64,000 nt of DNA from Symbiodinium sp. CCMP2592 (lineage: Eukaryota; Sar; Dinophyceae; Suessiales; Symbiodiniaceae): assembly GCA_905221615.1 (NCBI GenBank), contig CAJNDT010003179.1, forward strand, positions 634,311 through 698,310. The letters are read 5' to 3'. The notes under the pieces were generated by a model that saw nothing but the letters and a program-made list of their open reading frames with translations, ran no database searches and had not been told where the DNA came from. Both the position numbers and the translations under genes were made by a program. This document shows, one piece after another, positions 33,761 through 47,214 of this stretch; the first letter of the stretch is position 1; every line of letters starts with the position of its first letter.

Positions 33761-36700
33761 TATGTTGCCTATGTATCAGCAGACCTATATGCTAGGGATT
33801 TAGCATCATATAATCCCATTGGGGCGGAAAGGTTTCGAGGTTTGTGGCTTGGGGCTTTCTACAATTAGGGGTTGTCTTTATAATTCCTTACATTATTCAG
33901 CCGACACTCGAATGTGTACTTCCACACTTCATTCTGGGTTAATTTAATTCCCAAGGTCTAAAGGGGCAACCCCTAGTCTCTGTCCCAGCAAGCAATGTCT
34001 ATAAGGTTTACAAGGCACTTGGATGTTTCGAGCCTAGAGCATTAATTCTAATTCCCAAAGTAACTATCCAAACGACTTAGTGCACTTTGTAACTGCAGCA
34101 TAGGGATGAATTCTCTGATATTTGGGTCCTCGGGGTTCACGCCTGCTGAAACAAACCAAACTATCCTGGAGCCTAAAGCCCCCAAGTCGCTATGCAAAGC
34201 CAAGCAACATCATCAACCTGAACATATGCAACCTCTAGCTTCCCAGCAATCCTTCGTTCCAGGCAAGCCGAACCAGTAGGTCCCAAATGCACCTCAATCC
34301 CAGATGAAATAACTTAACTGCGCTGATGACCCCAAGTCCTGCAGCAGCTTCATATCCAGTCGAAAGCAGCCCTGAAACCCCGAGGCCCGAAACCTAAACC
34401 CTTTGTCCCGCCGTGCAACTCGTGCCCGGCTCTGCTGCCGGACTTCACAGAACATGTTTTGAGTGCTGGGGCCACACATGACTTCCGAATCCTACCTTGG
34501 GGTCGGGGTCGGGACTTCTCAGGGTTTCTGAACAGCATAGTCTGCTATGTACAAAATACATATATAGGGTTACACTGCTAAGGGCTTGGACAATGCCAAT
34601 ATTTATCAGAATATTGGAATGCATTTGGTGAGTCACTTTTTCTGGGCATCCGGACTTCTGCGGTATAGGTAGGGTATGTAGAGCATGTAGATCTGATCTA
34701 TGTGCAAGATCGAGCTTTAAAACATTATTTGTTCAGCTAACTCACCTGTAGCATTGGGACCCACTCCCAGTTTAGAACCCTAACAAAGCCGATGGTGGCA
34801 GGTCGGCTGCTCGATGGTTGACAACCCAAAAGAAACCCCATTATCTATATTCTTGAAGACAATATATACCGAAATTAGCTTGATTAGTCTTAAGTAAGAC
34901 ACCCAAAACCGAACCATGGATGTGCCCTGGCCGAGCTTGAAGGCTTTTGCAAGCCGAGGCCCGGAAACACCCCCACCAGTCGCAGTGCTGCTCCAAATCC
35001 AGCATAGTGATCTTGTAGCCTTAGTTTCCGAGATATTTGCTGATCATGATCAGTCTTGTTCGTTAAGCTCCGAAAAGCCTAAACCGAAAACCGCGCACCA
35101 CTCAACCCCCAACCCCAAACCCTTAAACCTGACACCCTACACTGTGAAACCCCGAACACCCTGAGCCCATGAACCTGAACTGCCACAACCCTAAAACACC
35201 CGAATCCCTGGATTGATGCTAGGCCAATACTTACAAACCCTTTGGAGATTTCCAAGCTTGGCTGTTCGGGTTTTCAAGAGTCTTTGAGTGTTGTGACCTT
35301 TTGTTTGGGTTCTCAAGCGACTAAGAAGCATACACATTGGTATGTTGGCATACCAAGGTTTAGAGGCCGAAAATGTGCCGATGATCCTTTAACATGAAAA
35401 CCAGCAACTGTCGAAGCTCTTCTCACCGACAGGAGCAATATCATGAACTACCCAATATTTAGACTCCAATGGTCATACATCCCACTAGAACAATTCCGAC
35501 ATAGCAATGTCAAATTTTCCGAACACTGTAGGTTAATAGTTTGAAGTCATTCCAGAAACCACTGCTCCTGATCTTGTAAATTGTGGTTTGAAACAGAAAT
35601 TAGAGGATTCTGGCTATAACCATCTACTCTCGTGTATCCACCTAGACCAATCCGAAACCGTTTGGTACACTAGGTCACTTTAGCTCCTTAAAACCTTTGA
35701 CCTATCTAGACCTTATTCCCTTCCGAGCTCTATAACACAAGCCCTAAATGTCCCCAACCCCCTTGTGTCCGCCATGGCCCAGGTTCTTCTGGATCGCCAG
35801 CCCAGAGCGACTGTCGTCGTTGAAGCGAGCCTGTGCCGACGACAAGCCACACCCGTGCTCCAAGCAGATTCGGTCAGCTTAGTGAGCAGATGCACAGCCC
35901 GATGTTCTGAGTTCAATGTGCTAGCTAGACAGGAGCTGACAGGTCTTGTGGCAGTGATAGGTAGTTGTGTTGCTTCCTGTACTTAACTGCAGCTAATAGG
36001 GGGAAACTTTGTTTTGGCTGCCTATATGCTTCAGACTAGCATAATTCGTTATGGTCCCGGAGGAACGAAACCGCGTGAAAAGGCCAGGACCCGGCGTGAA
36101 ATGACCGGGATCCAGCGGGATCCGCGTGAATCTACTTTACTAACTATGATAACAGCCATTTATGGTGCTTAGCTGCTTATCACTGAAGAAAGGCAGTTTC
36201 TGCGATAACTGCAAATTGAAGCTACAACTGAACTACCCTAATATTATCGTTCTGAAATGTATGCTTAGGTTGGTTCTTAGGTCACCCACACCAAGTACCC
36301 TATGTAGGGATCGTTCTGTTGCTTTTGCAGCAGTACCAAATAAATCGTCATGGTTCTGTGTTTGCAACATCTGACCCAACAAGCTGTCAATCCAGAACAG
36401 TCGGTGCCAACCTGTTTGTTATCAACACCGATACAATACACAAGCTCTTGCTAGGCTAGGCGTGTTAGTGCATTGAGTTGTCAAGTCCAATAATCAAAGA
36501 TCACATGAATCCTAACTAATCGTCGGGAACTAGCAAGGGCTTTAGCACAGCAACCTTAGTTGACATTAGTCGTAGACAAATGGTTTAATATGTTCGAGCG
36601 AGGTGGGTAACTCCGAGCGTGTGGATGCTTCTGCTGCTGTTGCACATGTCTGCAAGACAAGAAATACGTCTCTGCTTGGTTGTGTGATACTCAAGGATTT

Positions 36701-36771
36701 GACAGCCTCCGTTGTCGGGTAGCTTCTGAGTTTCTGTCCTGCTAGCAGCCTAGCGCACAGAACTGTGTAGC
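33106..36771. other. No strongly supported gene
   Basis: AT-richer sequence with short frames. A (TA)n run lies at 33721-33764. Weak protein-like stretches occur at about 34916-35060 (SLKAFASRGPETPPPVAVLL) and about 35765-35986 (starting MAQVLLDRQPRATVVVE), without splice context. The end of the region is the likely 5' flank of the gene starting at 36772. Confidence 0.4.
33721..33764. repeat. (TA)n microsatellite
   Basis: Two TA runs separated by a single TG step. Confidence 0.95.
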
Positions 36772-39700
36772 ATGGCTAAGACGAAGGGTGGTGCTCGGGC
36801 GGCCAAGATCGCCAAGACATCCGGCGAGGATGTGATGAAACCTGAGGTTTCGACGGCCTCGGGAAAAAACGATGGCGAGACTTCAGAAGCCTCAACGCAT
36901 GCCAGCTCGTTCCGGATGGATACGCCTTTGATGGTAGGTGGTGATGTCACCATCGGACAGCTCATGAACGATGAGCAGATTTCCTTCAAAGAAGCTGTTG
37001 GTGTTGCCATGCGTCTCCGTGAGGAGACCGAGGCATTCCATGCTACTCATTGGGAAGAGCGTTGCGAGCCTGAGCCTGCACCCAAGCCTGCCAAGGCTAA
37101 GGCGGGGCAGAAGGCCCGTGATCCGACTGCAGAGGAACCTGATGTGATCGGTGCCGGTGGCAGTTCAGGGAGTAAGGCCCCGCAGGCTGAAGTTGCTCAC
37201 CAACCTGCCAAGCGCAAGGCCCCCACAAGCAAAGCCACTGCAAGCGAGGACACAAACACCACAAGAACCGACAACGACACCACCAGCCAGGCCAATGGTG
37301 CCAGCAAGAAGGTCGTCGGTAAGAGCAAAGCCAAGGACCCCGCAAGCAAGGGCACAGACACCACGAGCAGAGACAAGGACACCACAAGCAAGGGCACGGA
37401 CACCACAAGCAAGGACAAGGACACCACAAGCAGGGACAAGGACACCGCAAGCAGGGACAAGGACACCACAAGCAGGGACATGGACACCACAAGCAAGGCG
37501 AAGGACGCAGGCAAGCTCAAGCAAGTATCCCCCCGGGTTGTGTCATCTACTGACAAAGCCGCAGCTTCCGAGGCAGATGCTCCCGATCCTAGCCCCCAGC
37601 TCTTGGCTTTCTGGGACAAATACAAAGTGTCGAAGAAACCTGTGGAAGAGGCCCCTGTTGCGGAGACCGTTCCCGAACCCTCGGCCGAGGATAGCCAGGA
37701 AATGGAGCCCAGGTTGCGACGTGGCCGTGCCACAGCGGACCTCAGTGAGAGCCTGAGTCCCGAGGAGATGCTCCCTCCTGCGGCTGTGCGCCGTGGGTGG
37801 CAGCTTGTTTGGCACAATTCAGTTTTCAGGATTTGTCGAAAGGGGGTACACATATGTTCATATACATAATATATACACATTTCGTGTTTGCCCTTAAACT
37901 CGAATTGCTGTGTTACCTCAGGTCCTGTGGTACTTTGCATGTAGCAGACCAGCAGCTCAGCAAGCAACGTGGCCCCGATGGTGCTGACACACTTGTGTTG
38001 GAGAATGCTTCGCAAGTTCTTGCAGGGCCGCTTGATATAAGAGATTGAATGCAAGTTGTGTGTGATGTCTGCTTTACATAAGCTGCTGTGTGGTATGTGT
38101 GCATGCTCAGGCTTGGGGGCTCTGTGTCCCAGACTGGCTCCTCCTCGTCGTCGGCTGAATGCTTGAAGCTGCAACAAATGATCGAGACTATGAGGTTGCA
38201 CCAGTCTCGGCTTGAGGCACAGTTGCAAGCAAGTGGGCAAGTGGTGCCGGAGATGCCGGCTGTGATGAAGGAAGAGGTCGCCTCGAAATGTGCGGCCTCC
38301 GAACACGCAGGTGCTGCAGAGGCCAGGGACGAGGAGGATGATGACATGGACGGGGAGTCGATGCACGGCTCCATGGACAACGATGAGGAAGCTCCGGAAG
38401 CCTCCGGTGATGAGGATGGAGAAGATGATGGTGAGGACGAGGATGATGCAAGCATGGACGGGGATGAGGAGGGTGAGAATGAGAAGCCCGTGTCCAGCGG
38501 ACCTGCTTCGAAGCCTGACAAGACTAAGATCGTGGAGGAGGTGCCTGGCCGTACGACGGCCATCCTACCGCGCGAGACGAATGCCCAGCCGTCCTCTGTG
38601 CCCATCTTCGGACCCCCGGACACGGTCACATCGAGCCCTGAGCCGACCAGGGTGCCTACACCGATGCCGCCGCCTACGGAGGATGTCATCAACAGCCGCA
38701 CACACAAGCGTGAGTACATGGTGTTGGTGTCTTTCTGTGATTGATGATGTTTTTCCCTTATTAGTTTTCTGGGTTTCTCCATTCATTGTTTGTGTACTGT
38801 ACTGTTAGTAGACAAGGACCGATTGATCAAGAGCGGGACACTGGCCACGAAGTGTCCCAACATGACATCGTTGGCCGAAGGCACTCTCAAGGCCGGGGTG
38901 GCAGGTATTTGCTTTGTAAATACATTGGGGGTTACTAATACTTGCTTTCTTTCATCACCATTCATACTTGCGTCATGCATTCACCGTTCCTATACTGGCT
39001 CTCTTTGGCTCTCTCCCTTTCACTTGTCTCCTAAATTGGAGGTATCTATTAATCAGGGCTCGGCATATATGGGGGCTTGGCCGGTGGATGCCTCGAGCCT
39101 GGCACAACATTAATGAATCGATCACCCTTAGGTTTGCTCGGCTAGGACGTGCAGTTTCAAGAATCCACCAATAATTCGAAACCACTGAGGTCCCAATGAC
39201 TAGCTCATCGAGTTCTATCTCGAAGTATGATTGGATAATGGGGCTACTTACATATTTGAGGCGGTATATATAGTTAGTACAACCAGCATTAACCTGCTAG
39301 CTTCAAACTTTCCAGACTTATGAGTGCATGGGCCACCATCATGCAAAGCATTAAGAATGCAGTTATAAACTAATGAACCTAGAGTAAACTTCAAGTCTAT
39401 TGCTAGCTGCTGAGTATATACTGCTAAACCATCTGATAAGCTGTTAGCTTCTGAGTTCGATTAGAGTCTCTAGAATGTCCACGTAGCTCTGGCCTATATA
39501 GACAGGGCTGTACACATGTACTCCCAATAACATATATTGTCTGCTTCGGTGCTTCATTGTAATGGTTCACACATGCAAACCATTAAACTGGTATCTGTCT
39601 GTGGTATGTGGAAAGCTAAGCATGCAGGGCCACACAAATGTGTACACATATACATATATCTGAGCATATATATGTGTGTCTGTGTCTGACATACATTATA

Positions 39701-41086
39701 CTATACATACATAACTATGTACGTATTGTTTGTGTGCTTGTGCAACATGTAGTGACTATATAGTGCTGGTGTGGGCATGTATGTTTGCATAGTGTGAGAG
39801 CATGGTAACTAACACTCACGGCTGACAACATGGTATGTTAACGAGGTGCTGTGTATGTGAGCTAGAACATATGTAACCCACAGCACATACGAACCGCTAT
39901 GTATAGCTCCAGGAACGCCAAGAGCTTCTGAAGCGCTGGGTGCAGTCTGGTGGCAATGTTGCTGCCACAGAGGCCTCCATCGAGGCTTCCAGAACCTCGC
40001 GATCCAGAGCACGCACCGTGAGACGTTTGGTGCCTGTCAAGGACATGACAGAGGCACCATATAGATTTAGCAAGTACCACTGCTGATATGAGATACAAAT
40101 GTTTCTGCTAGTACAGAAATCACTTCACATTCCCTCATAGTCGACAACATACCACTGCTAAGGCAAAAGGTGGAGGCCATCATTGCTCGTGGAGGTGGCA
40201 TCAGCGACCCTGACGCTCCAGGAGTGCTTGCTGAGACACGCTTCTGGATTACCCATATGGTTGAGGCAGCTGACGAAGTCGATGTGGAGATGAGGCAGAA
40301 CATGAGGGTCAACGCTGAGGCCTCGGGTGAGATGGTTGATAGCATTCTTGGATCTGACCCTCTCAACGCCGGCTTCGTGGGCAAGAGCGGTAAGGCTACT
40401 GCTGCAGCACCGGGTCTCAACATGGATGTGCTTCGGGCTTTTGACCAGTACAACGCTGACTTGCTGGCTTCGGTCTCTGCAGGCCAATTCTAATAAACCA
40501 TACTTGTTGCTGATTCTACACAAAACCCGGTTCCCCCACCCCAGTCCGACTAGCTTGGCAGCTGCAGAATATCTTCAATACGACAGCAATGGAACTTTAT
40601 AGATTTTGAATAGCTTAAGTGGGCAGGTTCCAATGCTGCCCCGGCCGCTGCTGCTCCATCGGCAGCTGGGTCCTCGAGAGCTGGGCGCAGCAACAGGGGT
40701 GGTGGTGGCAGCAACGGTGGCAACAAGAAGCGACCCCTGATCGAGGAATGCTTCAAAAGCGATGCTGAGAAGCACACCCGCTGGGGTATTGTGGGCTGCA
40801 CTTACATTTATATGATCCACGAATACACTACATTTATATAAGACCCCTAATTAAGGCCTTAATCCTTGGACCCCAAGACCCAAGAAAAGCCTATGCACAA
40901 CCCGAATACAAAAGCCCTTTGCCTATCCGTGGTGTTTATAATGAATGGGCTCTTGCAGGCAATGAAGTGCGCAGGGAGATCGGCCAGCTGACCTGTATGC
41001 TTATGGACCTCCCTGACGACTGTGAGCTGAAGAAGCTGCTAGCGGACCACCAGCACCGGCTGATGCAGCATGCCGAAGAGCCCTAG
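36772..41086 (+). CDS. Unknown charged protein with heptapeptide repeats, 7 exons
   Basis: Exon 1 (36772-about 37790) starts at ATG (MAKTKGGARAAKIAK) and is Lys/Glu/Ala-rich, with (DTTSxxx)n repeats at about residues 195-245. Exon 2 (38111-38709) opens with a short coiled coil (CLKLQQMIETMRLHQSRLEA) and continues as a very acidic Asp/Glu tract. Exon 3 (about 38812-38904) and exon 4 (39913-40017, ERQELLKRWVQSGGN) follow. Exon 5 (40141-40482) includes GVLAETRFWITHMVEAADEV. Exon 6 (40627-40785) is Ala/Gly/Asn-rich, then KKRPLIEECFKSDAEKHTRW. Exon 7 (40959-41086) ends MQHAEEP and TAG. Joins 5-6 (GC donor) and 6-7 (GT donor) keep frame, and most acceptors are AG|G. About 800 residues. The composition suggests a nuclear, nucleic-acid- or histone-associated protein, but no domain is recognised. 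Confidence 0.75.
37354..37497. repeat. 21-bp coding minisatellite
   Basis: About seven in-frame copies of GACACCACAAGCAGGGACAAG, encoding DTT/AS-R/K-D/G-K/T/M heptads within exon 1 of the 36772 gene. All three reverse frames are also open here because of the repeat, which explains the long minus-strand frame. Confidence 0.9.
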
Positions 41087-41163
41087 ACTTAGTCCTCCCA
41101 AGTTATGTGCTAATCCCGACTAGTGCCTTAATTGACCAAGCTGCTGTGCGTCCAATGCTGCAG

Positions 41164-44100
41164 GCTCAAGGGCAAAAAGTCGTCGATGGCGATGGATCCT
41201 GTTTGCAGGGCAATCCACAACGAGGCTGCTGGTTGGGTTTCCTGTCGAGTCTGATCATGGCTTCAGGGTTTGTACAACTAGACTTGGGCAGGTCGTGGAC
41301 AATCAGCTGGTGAAAGCGCAGGCCAAGGCTGTCGTTCTTGAGCTGAAGAAGCGAGATTAGAGGGTGACTGGCTGAACAACAGCTGGTATACCAGCTGTCT
41401 CGTGTAGTTCTTCTAATGACAATGTGCTGGGGAGCCTAGACCTATATATCTCTAGCACTCAGTAGGTGGATGGTTTGCTAGAACGATATACTATGGACTA
41501 TAGATACTGTTATGTAGGGAGTGCCAGCACTGCTTTTTGAACATTATCCTGGTGCTCGCACGCTTGCACCGGGCCTGCTCCGATCCACAGAAGTGTGGAC
41601 CAGGCAATTTGGGAACGTTCATGATGTAAGATTGGGGCTGATGCGCTTATGGAGTGCAGCTGCATACTGGCCACCAGTATGTGGCATAGACGCTCGGCTA
41701 GCTGTGCATCGAGAAAAAAAGCCTTGCCTCTGAAATCCACAGGAGGTCTGATGCTGCTATGATTCCGGTATCTGGAGCTAGCCAATCAATTCAACCCAAG
41801 CACCCTGGAACACATAACCCTAGTCCGAAGCTAAGTACATAGCAAGCCACATCCCCCTCGCAGGTGACGTGGCAGTGTCGTCCAGCTCAACAGTGCAGCA
41901 GCACAATTCCTTGGACCAGAAGCTGCTGGGCCACATCAAGTACGAGGGGGCTTCCAGGAGTTCGGATATATCGCACAGAACACTATAAAACCCCAGGAAT
42001 TGCAACACAAATGCCCACTCACGTGAGTACATTCTTTGTAACTGACTGATCTAGAATCAAGGCTCTTCCAGGTTCCAGAGTTAATTTGATATATGCGAAA
42101 GATATTTGACATCTAGCTCAGGATCGTTGGAGCCGTATGTCAAGGCCAACTGGATGTTACTTTGGCTTGCGATCTTGGAGCCTTGGTGCTGATGTATAAG
42201 CAGTGCTGTGTGTACTGATTGCAGCATGCATGTTGTCTCGAGCTCTGCATGTGCACAGGCTTGAAGTGATTCTTATAAGCAGCTACAAACCCATGCACTG
42301 AATCTCTGAGTTCTGTGCAAAGCCGAGCTAACTTGATGGTAGATTGTTATGTGGGTAGCAAACTTACTACATACAAGTAACACTAGCCGAGGAGATTCTT
42401 ATGGATCCCATTTGCTGGCTGGATACGACACGCGGCCTTTGCGAGAGGCCGAATTCCACAACCGTGTGGCATCGTCTGGGTCAGCCTTAGCTGCGGAGGT
42501 TTCGTATACACAAATTCCTGTGCTGGCTTTCGATGAAGATGGGGAGGAGCAAGTCACTGTTGAAAGTTGGCCTGTTCTCCTGCCGAGCCAAGTGGTTCTT
42601 TGGGCTTTATATGTTTTTTTATGCTATATATGGCTACGAACACTATCGTACCGCAAATGCTTTAGTTTTCTCAGATTTGATCTATATGTGCTGTGTTCGC
42701 ATGTTATCTGAGGCCAAAGGTTTATTGCTGGATGGTTTTCGTGACACAATGGCTCCGTTCGAAGAGCTGGCCTCCTACTGGGCTAGGCTTCTACGAGATT
42801 TCCCAAACCATCCTATGCATTCCAAGCCTCAAAACTGGTCCAAGACTATTCCCCTGCTTATTTGGGGTGATGAGGGCCAAGTACGAAAAAAATCCTGGAT
42901 GGTGAGTACCTGGTGCCTTGACATGAACTTAGTAACCCTGGAAATAGACTATATATTCTAATCTCATATGAGCCCATATCCCGTTACATCTTTTAAGGTT
43001 CTGTGTAATAAGGGTATTGAAAGAAATCCCATATTTGCCATATTTAGGACACCGGACCTCAGCAAGTTCCGCACCAACGGCAATGCGTCGAGATACATTA
43101 TGTTTTCCCTGCCTGTCAAACGATACTATGTGGACAAGTTCAAGGTCAATCATTCGCTTCAAGCCTTGTACGATGCCATTGTTACCGACCTCAACAGACT
43201 TGCAGACGAAGGGCTGCCGGATGAGAAGTTCGGAGATCCTTGTGTCAACAGTGATTAGGAGTGGCTTTTAAGTGACGGCTTTGCTTTTATAAAGCTCTAG
43301 GATGAAGATTTTTGGTATTTGTCGTGAGCTAGCTAAGACCATCTACTTCTCTGTGGTTTCGGTGAAGGGGGACTTAAAGTTTCTGAAGCAAGCCTTCAAC
43401 CTGGTGCGCCATCCTGGAAGTGAAGAGGCAGTTAATGCAACCTAGGTGTCGAAGAAAAACTAAAGCCAAACAAAAACAATCCCATAATCATATATTGCTA
43501 TTACCACAAACAGAACCACATCATCAGAATCAATCAGCCGACCCGGCTCACACCATTCCAAGATTGTATCTGTTCCCTGAAGGTATGCCATTTGTGTATG
43601 GCTTCCATGGGCCGTTGTGCCAACTTCCAGTGTGTGTATACAGATGTCACTAGCACTGCTGGCTGGAGAGCGACGATCGGCGCAAGGGATCCATGGGACT
43701 TCGCTCCAGCCTTGACAAGGCTGTCTGGATTTTCCATGAGGATGGTGGCGTCGGACTTGCTACACAATTGGAATTTGGGATGCTTAAGAGATGTTGTTGG
43801 GTCGGTCGTCAAAATATTGGTTCGCGACAAACATTATTTTGACGGCTCGAATATCCCAAAGCGCTTCCGTAGTCTTTCTCGTGAACTTCGATTCTTTGCA
43901 AGATCCAATGGAATGCAGCTGTCGATGACTGGGGTTAAAAAGGAAACCATTGTCTGGAAGTCGGATGTATGCCCTGAACTACATTCGTCTGGACATGACG
44001 CTATGGTATTCCTTAAATACCTTGTGGAAAAGGTCCAGCAGAAAGCGCCTCCCTCCTACAATGGCTTGGTTATGATGCTGTGGGCCGCCGACACTTTCAT

Positions 44101-44470
44101 GAGCTGTATTCAGCATGGAGGTCCATTTCTGGAAGGAGATGAAGCTGATACAATAAATGTTGTGGGCTATATGTGGCTCACAAGCTATATCCAGCTGGCT
44201 AACCAAGCGCAGGCCAATCGTGAATACCTGTTCAAATGCAGACCGAAGATGCATATGCTCAACCACACCATCGACGATGCCATTGCACGCTTGTCGCGGC
44301 GGAACCCCGCCCAGGATACAACATGGATGGATGAAGATTACATAAAATCTGTGATGCGCATGAAAAGAAAGATGGATTACCGAACAATGTCGACCAACTG
44401 CCTGCTTCGTTTCCTCGTAGTTACAAAGCAAAGCTTGCTGAAACTTTTGAAGGCTGACAATGGCTGGTAA
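41164..44470 (+). CDS. Transposon-like multi-copy dinoflagellate protein
   Basis: Likely exons are about 41292-41357 (VVDNQLVKAQAKAVVLELKK), about 41864-41958 (SSSTVQQHNSLDQKLLGHIK), about 42392-42590, 42714-42901, about 43048-43250, about 43302-43430, and about 43585 to the stop at 44468-44470. Exon 42714 holds WSKTIPLLIWGDEGQVRKKS, followed by a perfect GTGAGT donor. Later exons hold SVVSVKGDLKFLKQAFNL and SDLLHNWNLGCLRDVVGS, then KCRPKMHMLNHTIDDAIARL, 'DTTWMDEDYIKSV' and TNCLLRFLV. This motif order matches a family I recall as very abundant in dinoflagellate genomes, with a transposase-like layout of unproven activity. The 3' end is secure; the 5' start is not. Confidence 0.65.
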
Positions 44471-46270
44471 GCTCTTTACTAGTGCTATATATGTACTGTA
44501 TATGCTAGTTGACCCCTATAATTGCAGTTCAAACCTAGCTGTTCTATGCTATAGGAGCATTGTCTTTGCAAAGAGGAGCTACACTACACACATATATATA
44601 TATATATATATAGGGATCCCTTAAATAGTTTACTATAGCATATGATTTTAAGAGCTACTACTCAGCCTGTGGCCGTGCAGAGCTTGGCGCTCGTGGCGAG
44701 GATCGGCTCGGAGGCTTGCAAAATGGGCTTCTGGGAAACCAAGGGTCCTAAGGGTTAATCTTAGCTTAGATAAGTATAATTGTGATCACAGGCCTCGCCT
44801 CGGCACTTCGGAGGTACCATGATCCCAAGTAAAGAGCCCTCATCTAGCATTATACTGAATTTCACCGATCCTGAAAGACGCTGTTCCCCAAGATGTCCGA
44901 AACCCCCAATAGTGTGTAATGACGATCCTCGTTCCTCAATTCAAGGCAAGATATATACTGCCTAAACCCTGAACTACCCTGAAAGTCGAAACCGAATCAC
45001 AAAACCGTGCCCTTAAGGTTCAGGAAGTTCTGCTTTCGGTTTCCCCGACCTGAAGCTACATGCCCAACCCCCCAACCCAAGACCTTTCAATCCTGGAGCC
45101 GGTACTACCAGCAACAACAGTGCGTTGTATTATTGTCTTGCTTGAGTTTTAGAAGCGACGACCCCCATGCAGATCTCATCCTAAGTGCATGCAAGTACAA
45201 GCCTAGCATCCTATCATTTGCAGTAATACTTCTTGAAAGCACTTCAGCCCAAAACAACGAACCCAAAAACATGAACTTCTAAAATATCTTGAAACCAAAA
45301 CCCAAAAGCTTCGGCTGTAGGGGTCCTGCACAGCATTGTCCTTCAAAGGCGAACCTTTAGCACTACACTGCAACCTTGAACTCGGAGCCCATAAAGAGTT
45401 TGTGTTAGTTAATCCCGAATTAAAGTCCCGACCCAATAGCATAAGGCTGTGGAGCTTCGAAGCGCACAAGTCTGCAGAAGAACCTAAATGCCAAATCCAG
45501 AAACCTAACCCCGGGAACCCCAGACCCTCAGCCCCTAATAAAATCTAAGCCCTAAAATAAGCCTTCAGTGTACAGACTCTTGGTTAAGCCTCCCTCCTAA
45601 AGCCCTTAAAGTTTCAATTCGTGGCTTACACGGCAAGGATCATGGCCTGAACATATTGGTCTTTGTTGGTCTACTTGATACTACATATAAAGTAGAATAC
45701 ACCTTCGAGCACACCTCTGCTCGTGAGTCAATCCTGGGCAACCTGCTCTCGTATGGGTACATTTCTACTCGGGCGATATTATGATAAGGTGTAATTGAAG
45801 GTCTTGATATAATGAGGAGTAAGGAGGCGCTTTCAAACTCTTAGGTGTGGCTTTGTTTGTTTTTTTTTTGTATGGGAGCCTCCCAACCGCCATGCCCGGT
45901 ACTTTACGCAAACGAGCAGAGCCGTGAATTCCAATGCATTTGATCGGTCACATGCAAATTATGATGCTCATGATGACAAACTGTCCATGCCACCCATCAT
46001 GTCATAAATCTGTCACCACATTATTGTGTTATACTCAAAAAAATCACTTTTCAAATGACCCTCATTTTTCCTGATGATCTTGATGCTTTGGATGACCTTG
46101 ATATAAACACTGCTTTTTGATGGCTCAAACATGATGAAGGCCACCACGTCCCCAAGGTCTGGAGAAGAGTGCGTTTGGTCGCGTTGGTGTGTGTGGCGCG
46201 TGAGCGTGTTATTATAGACATGTGTGCGGTGAGTGAGGCGAGCTCCCATGCGAGCTCCCATATGCGCGCG
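44471..46270. other. Intergenic, no supported gene
   Basis: Contains a (TA)n run at 44590-44612 and scattered CCCTAA-type words around 45540-45560. A few frames of 60-90 codons are present, with no recognisable content or splice context. Confidence 0.45.
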
Positions 46271-47023
46271 CGGCATCCAACAGATGTAAGTTATAAAGCT
46301 CGTTAGACAGGGCGTTTAAAGTCTTCCGGAGGTGGCCGGCGAGCCCCCCACGCGTGCGCGGGGCATCCGACAGAGCTTTCTAGACAGGGCGTTTACTCGC
46401 GTTTACATTCTTTTGGAGGGTGGTGGCCGGCGAGCCCCCCACCGCGCGCGCGCGAGAGTGCGGCATCCGACAGAGCTTTCCAGACAGGGCGTTTAGTCGC
46501 GTTTACAGTCTTCCGAGGTGGGCGGGTGGCCAGCAGTCGCGTTTACATTCTTCCGGAGGGTGGTGCAGAGGCCCCCAGCGCGCGCCTGCGCGCGCGGCAT
46601 CCACAGAGCTCTCTATATAAGTCATTATAAGTCTATAAAAACATGGCGACTGGTCGTGTTTACGGTCTTCCGGAGGGTGTGGTGGCCGGCGAGACCCCAA
46701 GCGCGCGGCATCCGACAGAGCTCTTTAGACAGGGCATTTATAATAGTCGCGAGTCGCGTGTACAGTCTTCCGGCGAGCCCCCCAACGCGCGCGTGGCATG
46801 CGACAGAGCTCTCTGTAAAAGACAAGGCTTTTAGTCGCGTTTACAGTCTTCCGGAGAATGGTGGCCAGCGAGCCACCCGACGCGCGCGCGCGCGTGCGCG
46901 GCATCCAACAGAGCTCTCGAGGCACAGGGCGTCGTTTATTAGTCGCATTATACAGTCTTCTCGAGGGTGGTGCATGGCCGGCGAGCCCTCCATTTCGCGC
47001 ACGGCATCCGACAGAGCTCTCTA
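46271..47023. repeat. Satellite array of about 100-bp units, left part
   Basis: Eight occurrences of a GGCATCCGACAGAGCTCT-type core (about 46271, 46362, 46461, 46595, 46706, 46794, 46899 and 47002), each preceded by TTCCGGAGGGTGGTGGCCGG-type sequence and CGCGCG runs. Unit spacing varies from 88 to 134 bases. The array continues after the inserted element at 49099. Frames across it are artefacts. Confidence 0.88.
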
Positions 47024-47214
47024 CTAAGATTGTGCGTTTGGCTTAAGTTAAGATATAGATGTTACTAGGGGGTTAGGTATGTTAGATAAAAAGTTAGCAT
47101 AAGTTAAAGAAAGTTAACATAAGTTAGCAAAAGTGAACTTGTGGGTTAAAAGAAACAACGATGGGGTGGCGGGGTCGTGGGTGGTGGTAGCGGGTGGTGA
47201 GGCGGTGGCCATCG

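Noticed and set aside
37097..38366. 389- and 131-codon minus-strand frames over the heptapeptide repeat
   Set aside because: Shadows of the 21-bp coding minisatellite and acidic tract of the + strand gene.
37913..38782. 289-codon minus-strand Ser-rich frame
   Set aside because: Mirror of the Asp/Glu tract on + (GAG/GAT read as CTC/ATC); no independent signal.
46271..47023. Resemblance to a CRISPR array (regular repeat units)
   Set aside because: Units of about 100 bp differ throughout with no constant repeat plus unique spacer pattern, and the context is eukaryotic. It is a satellite.
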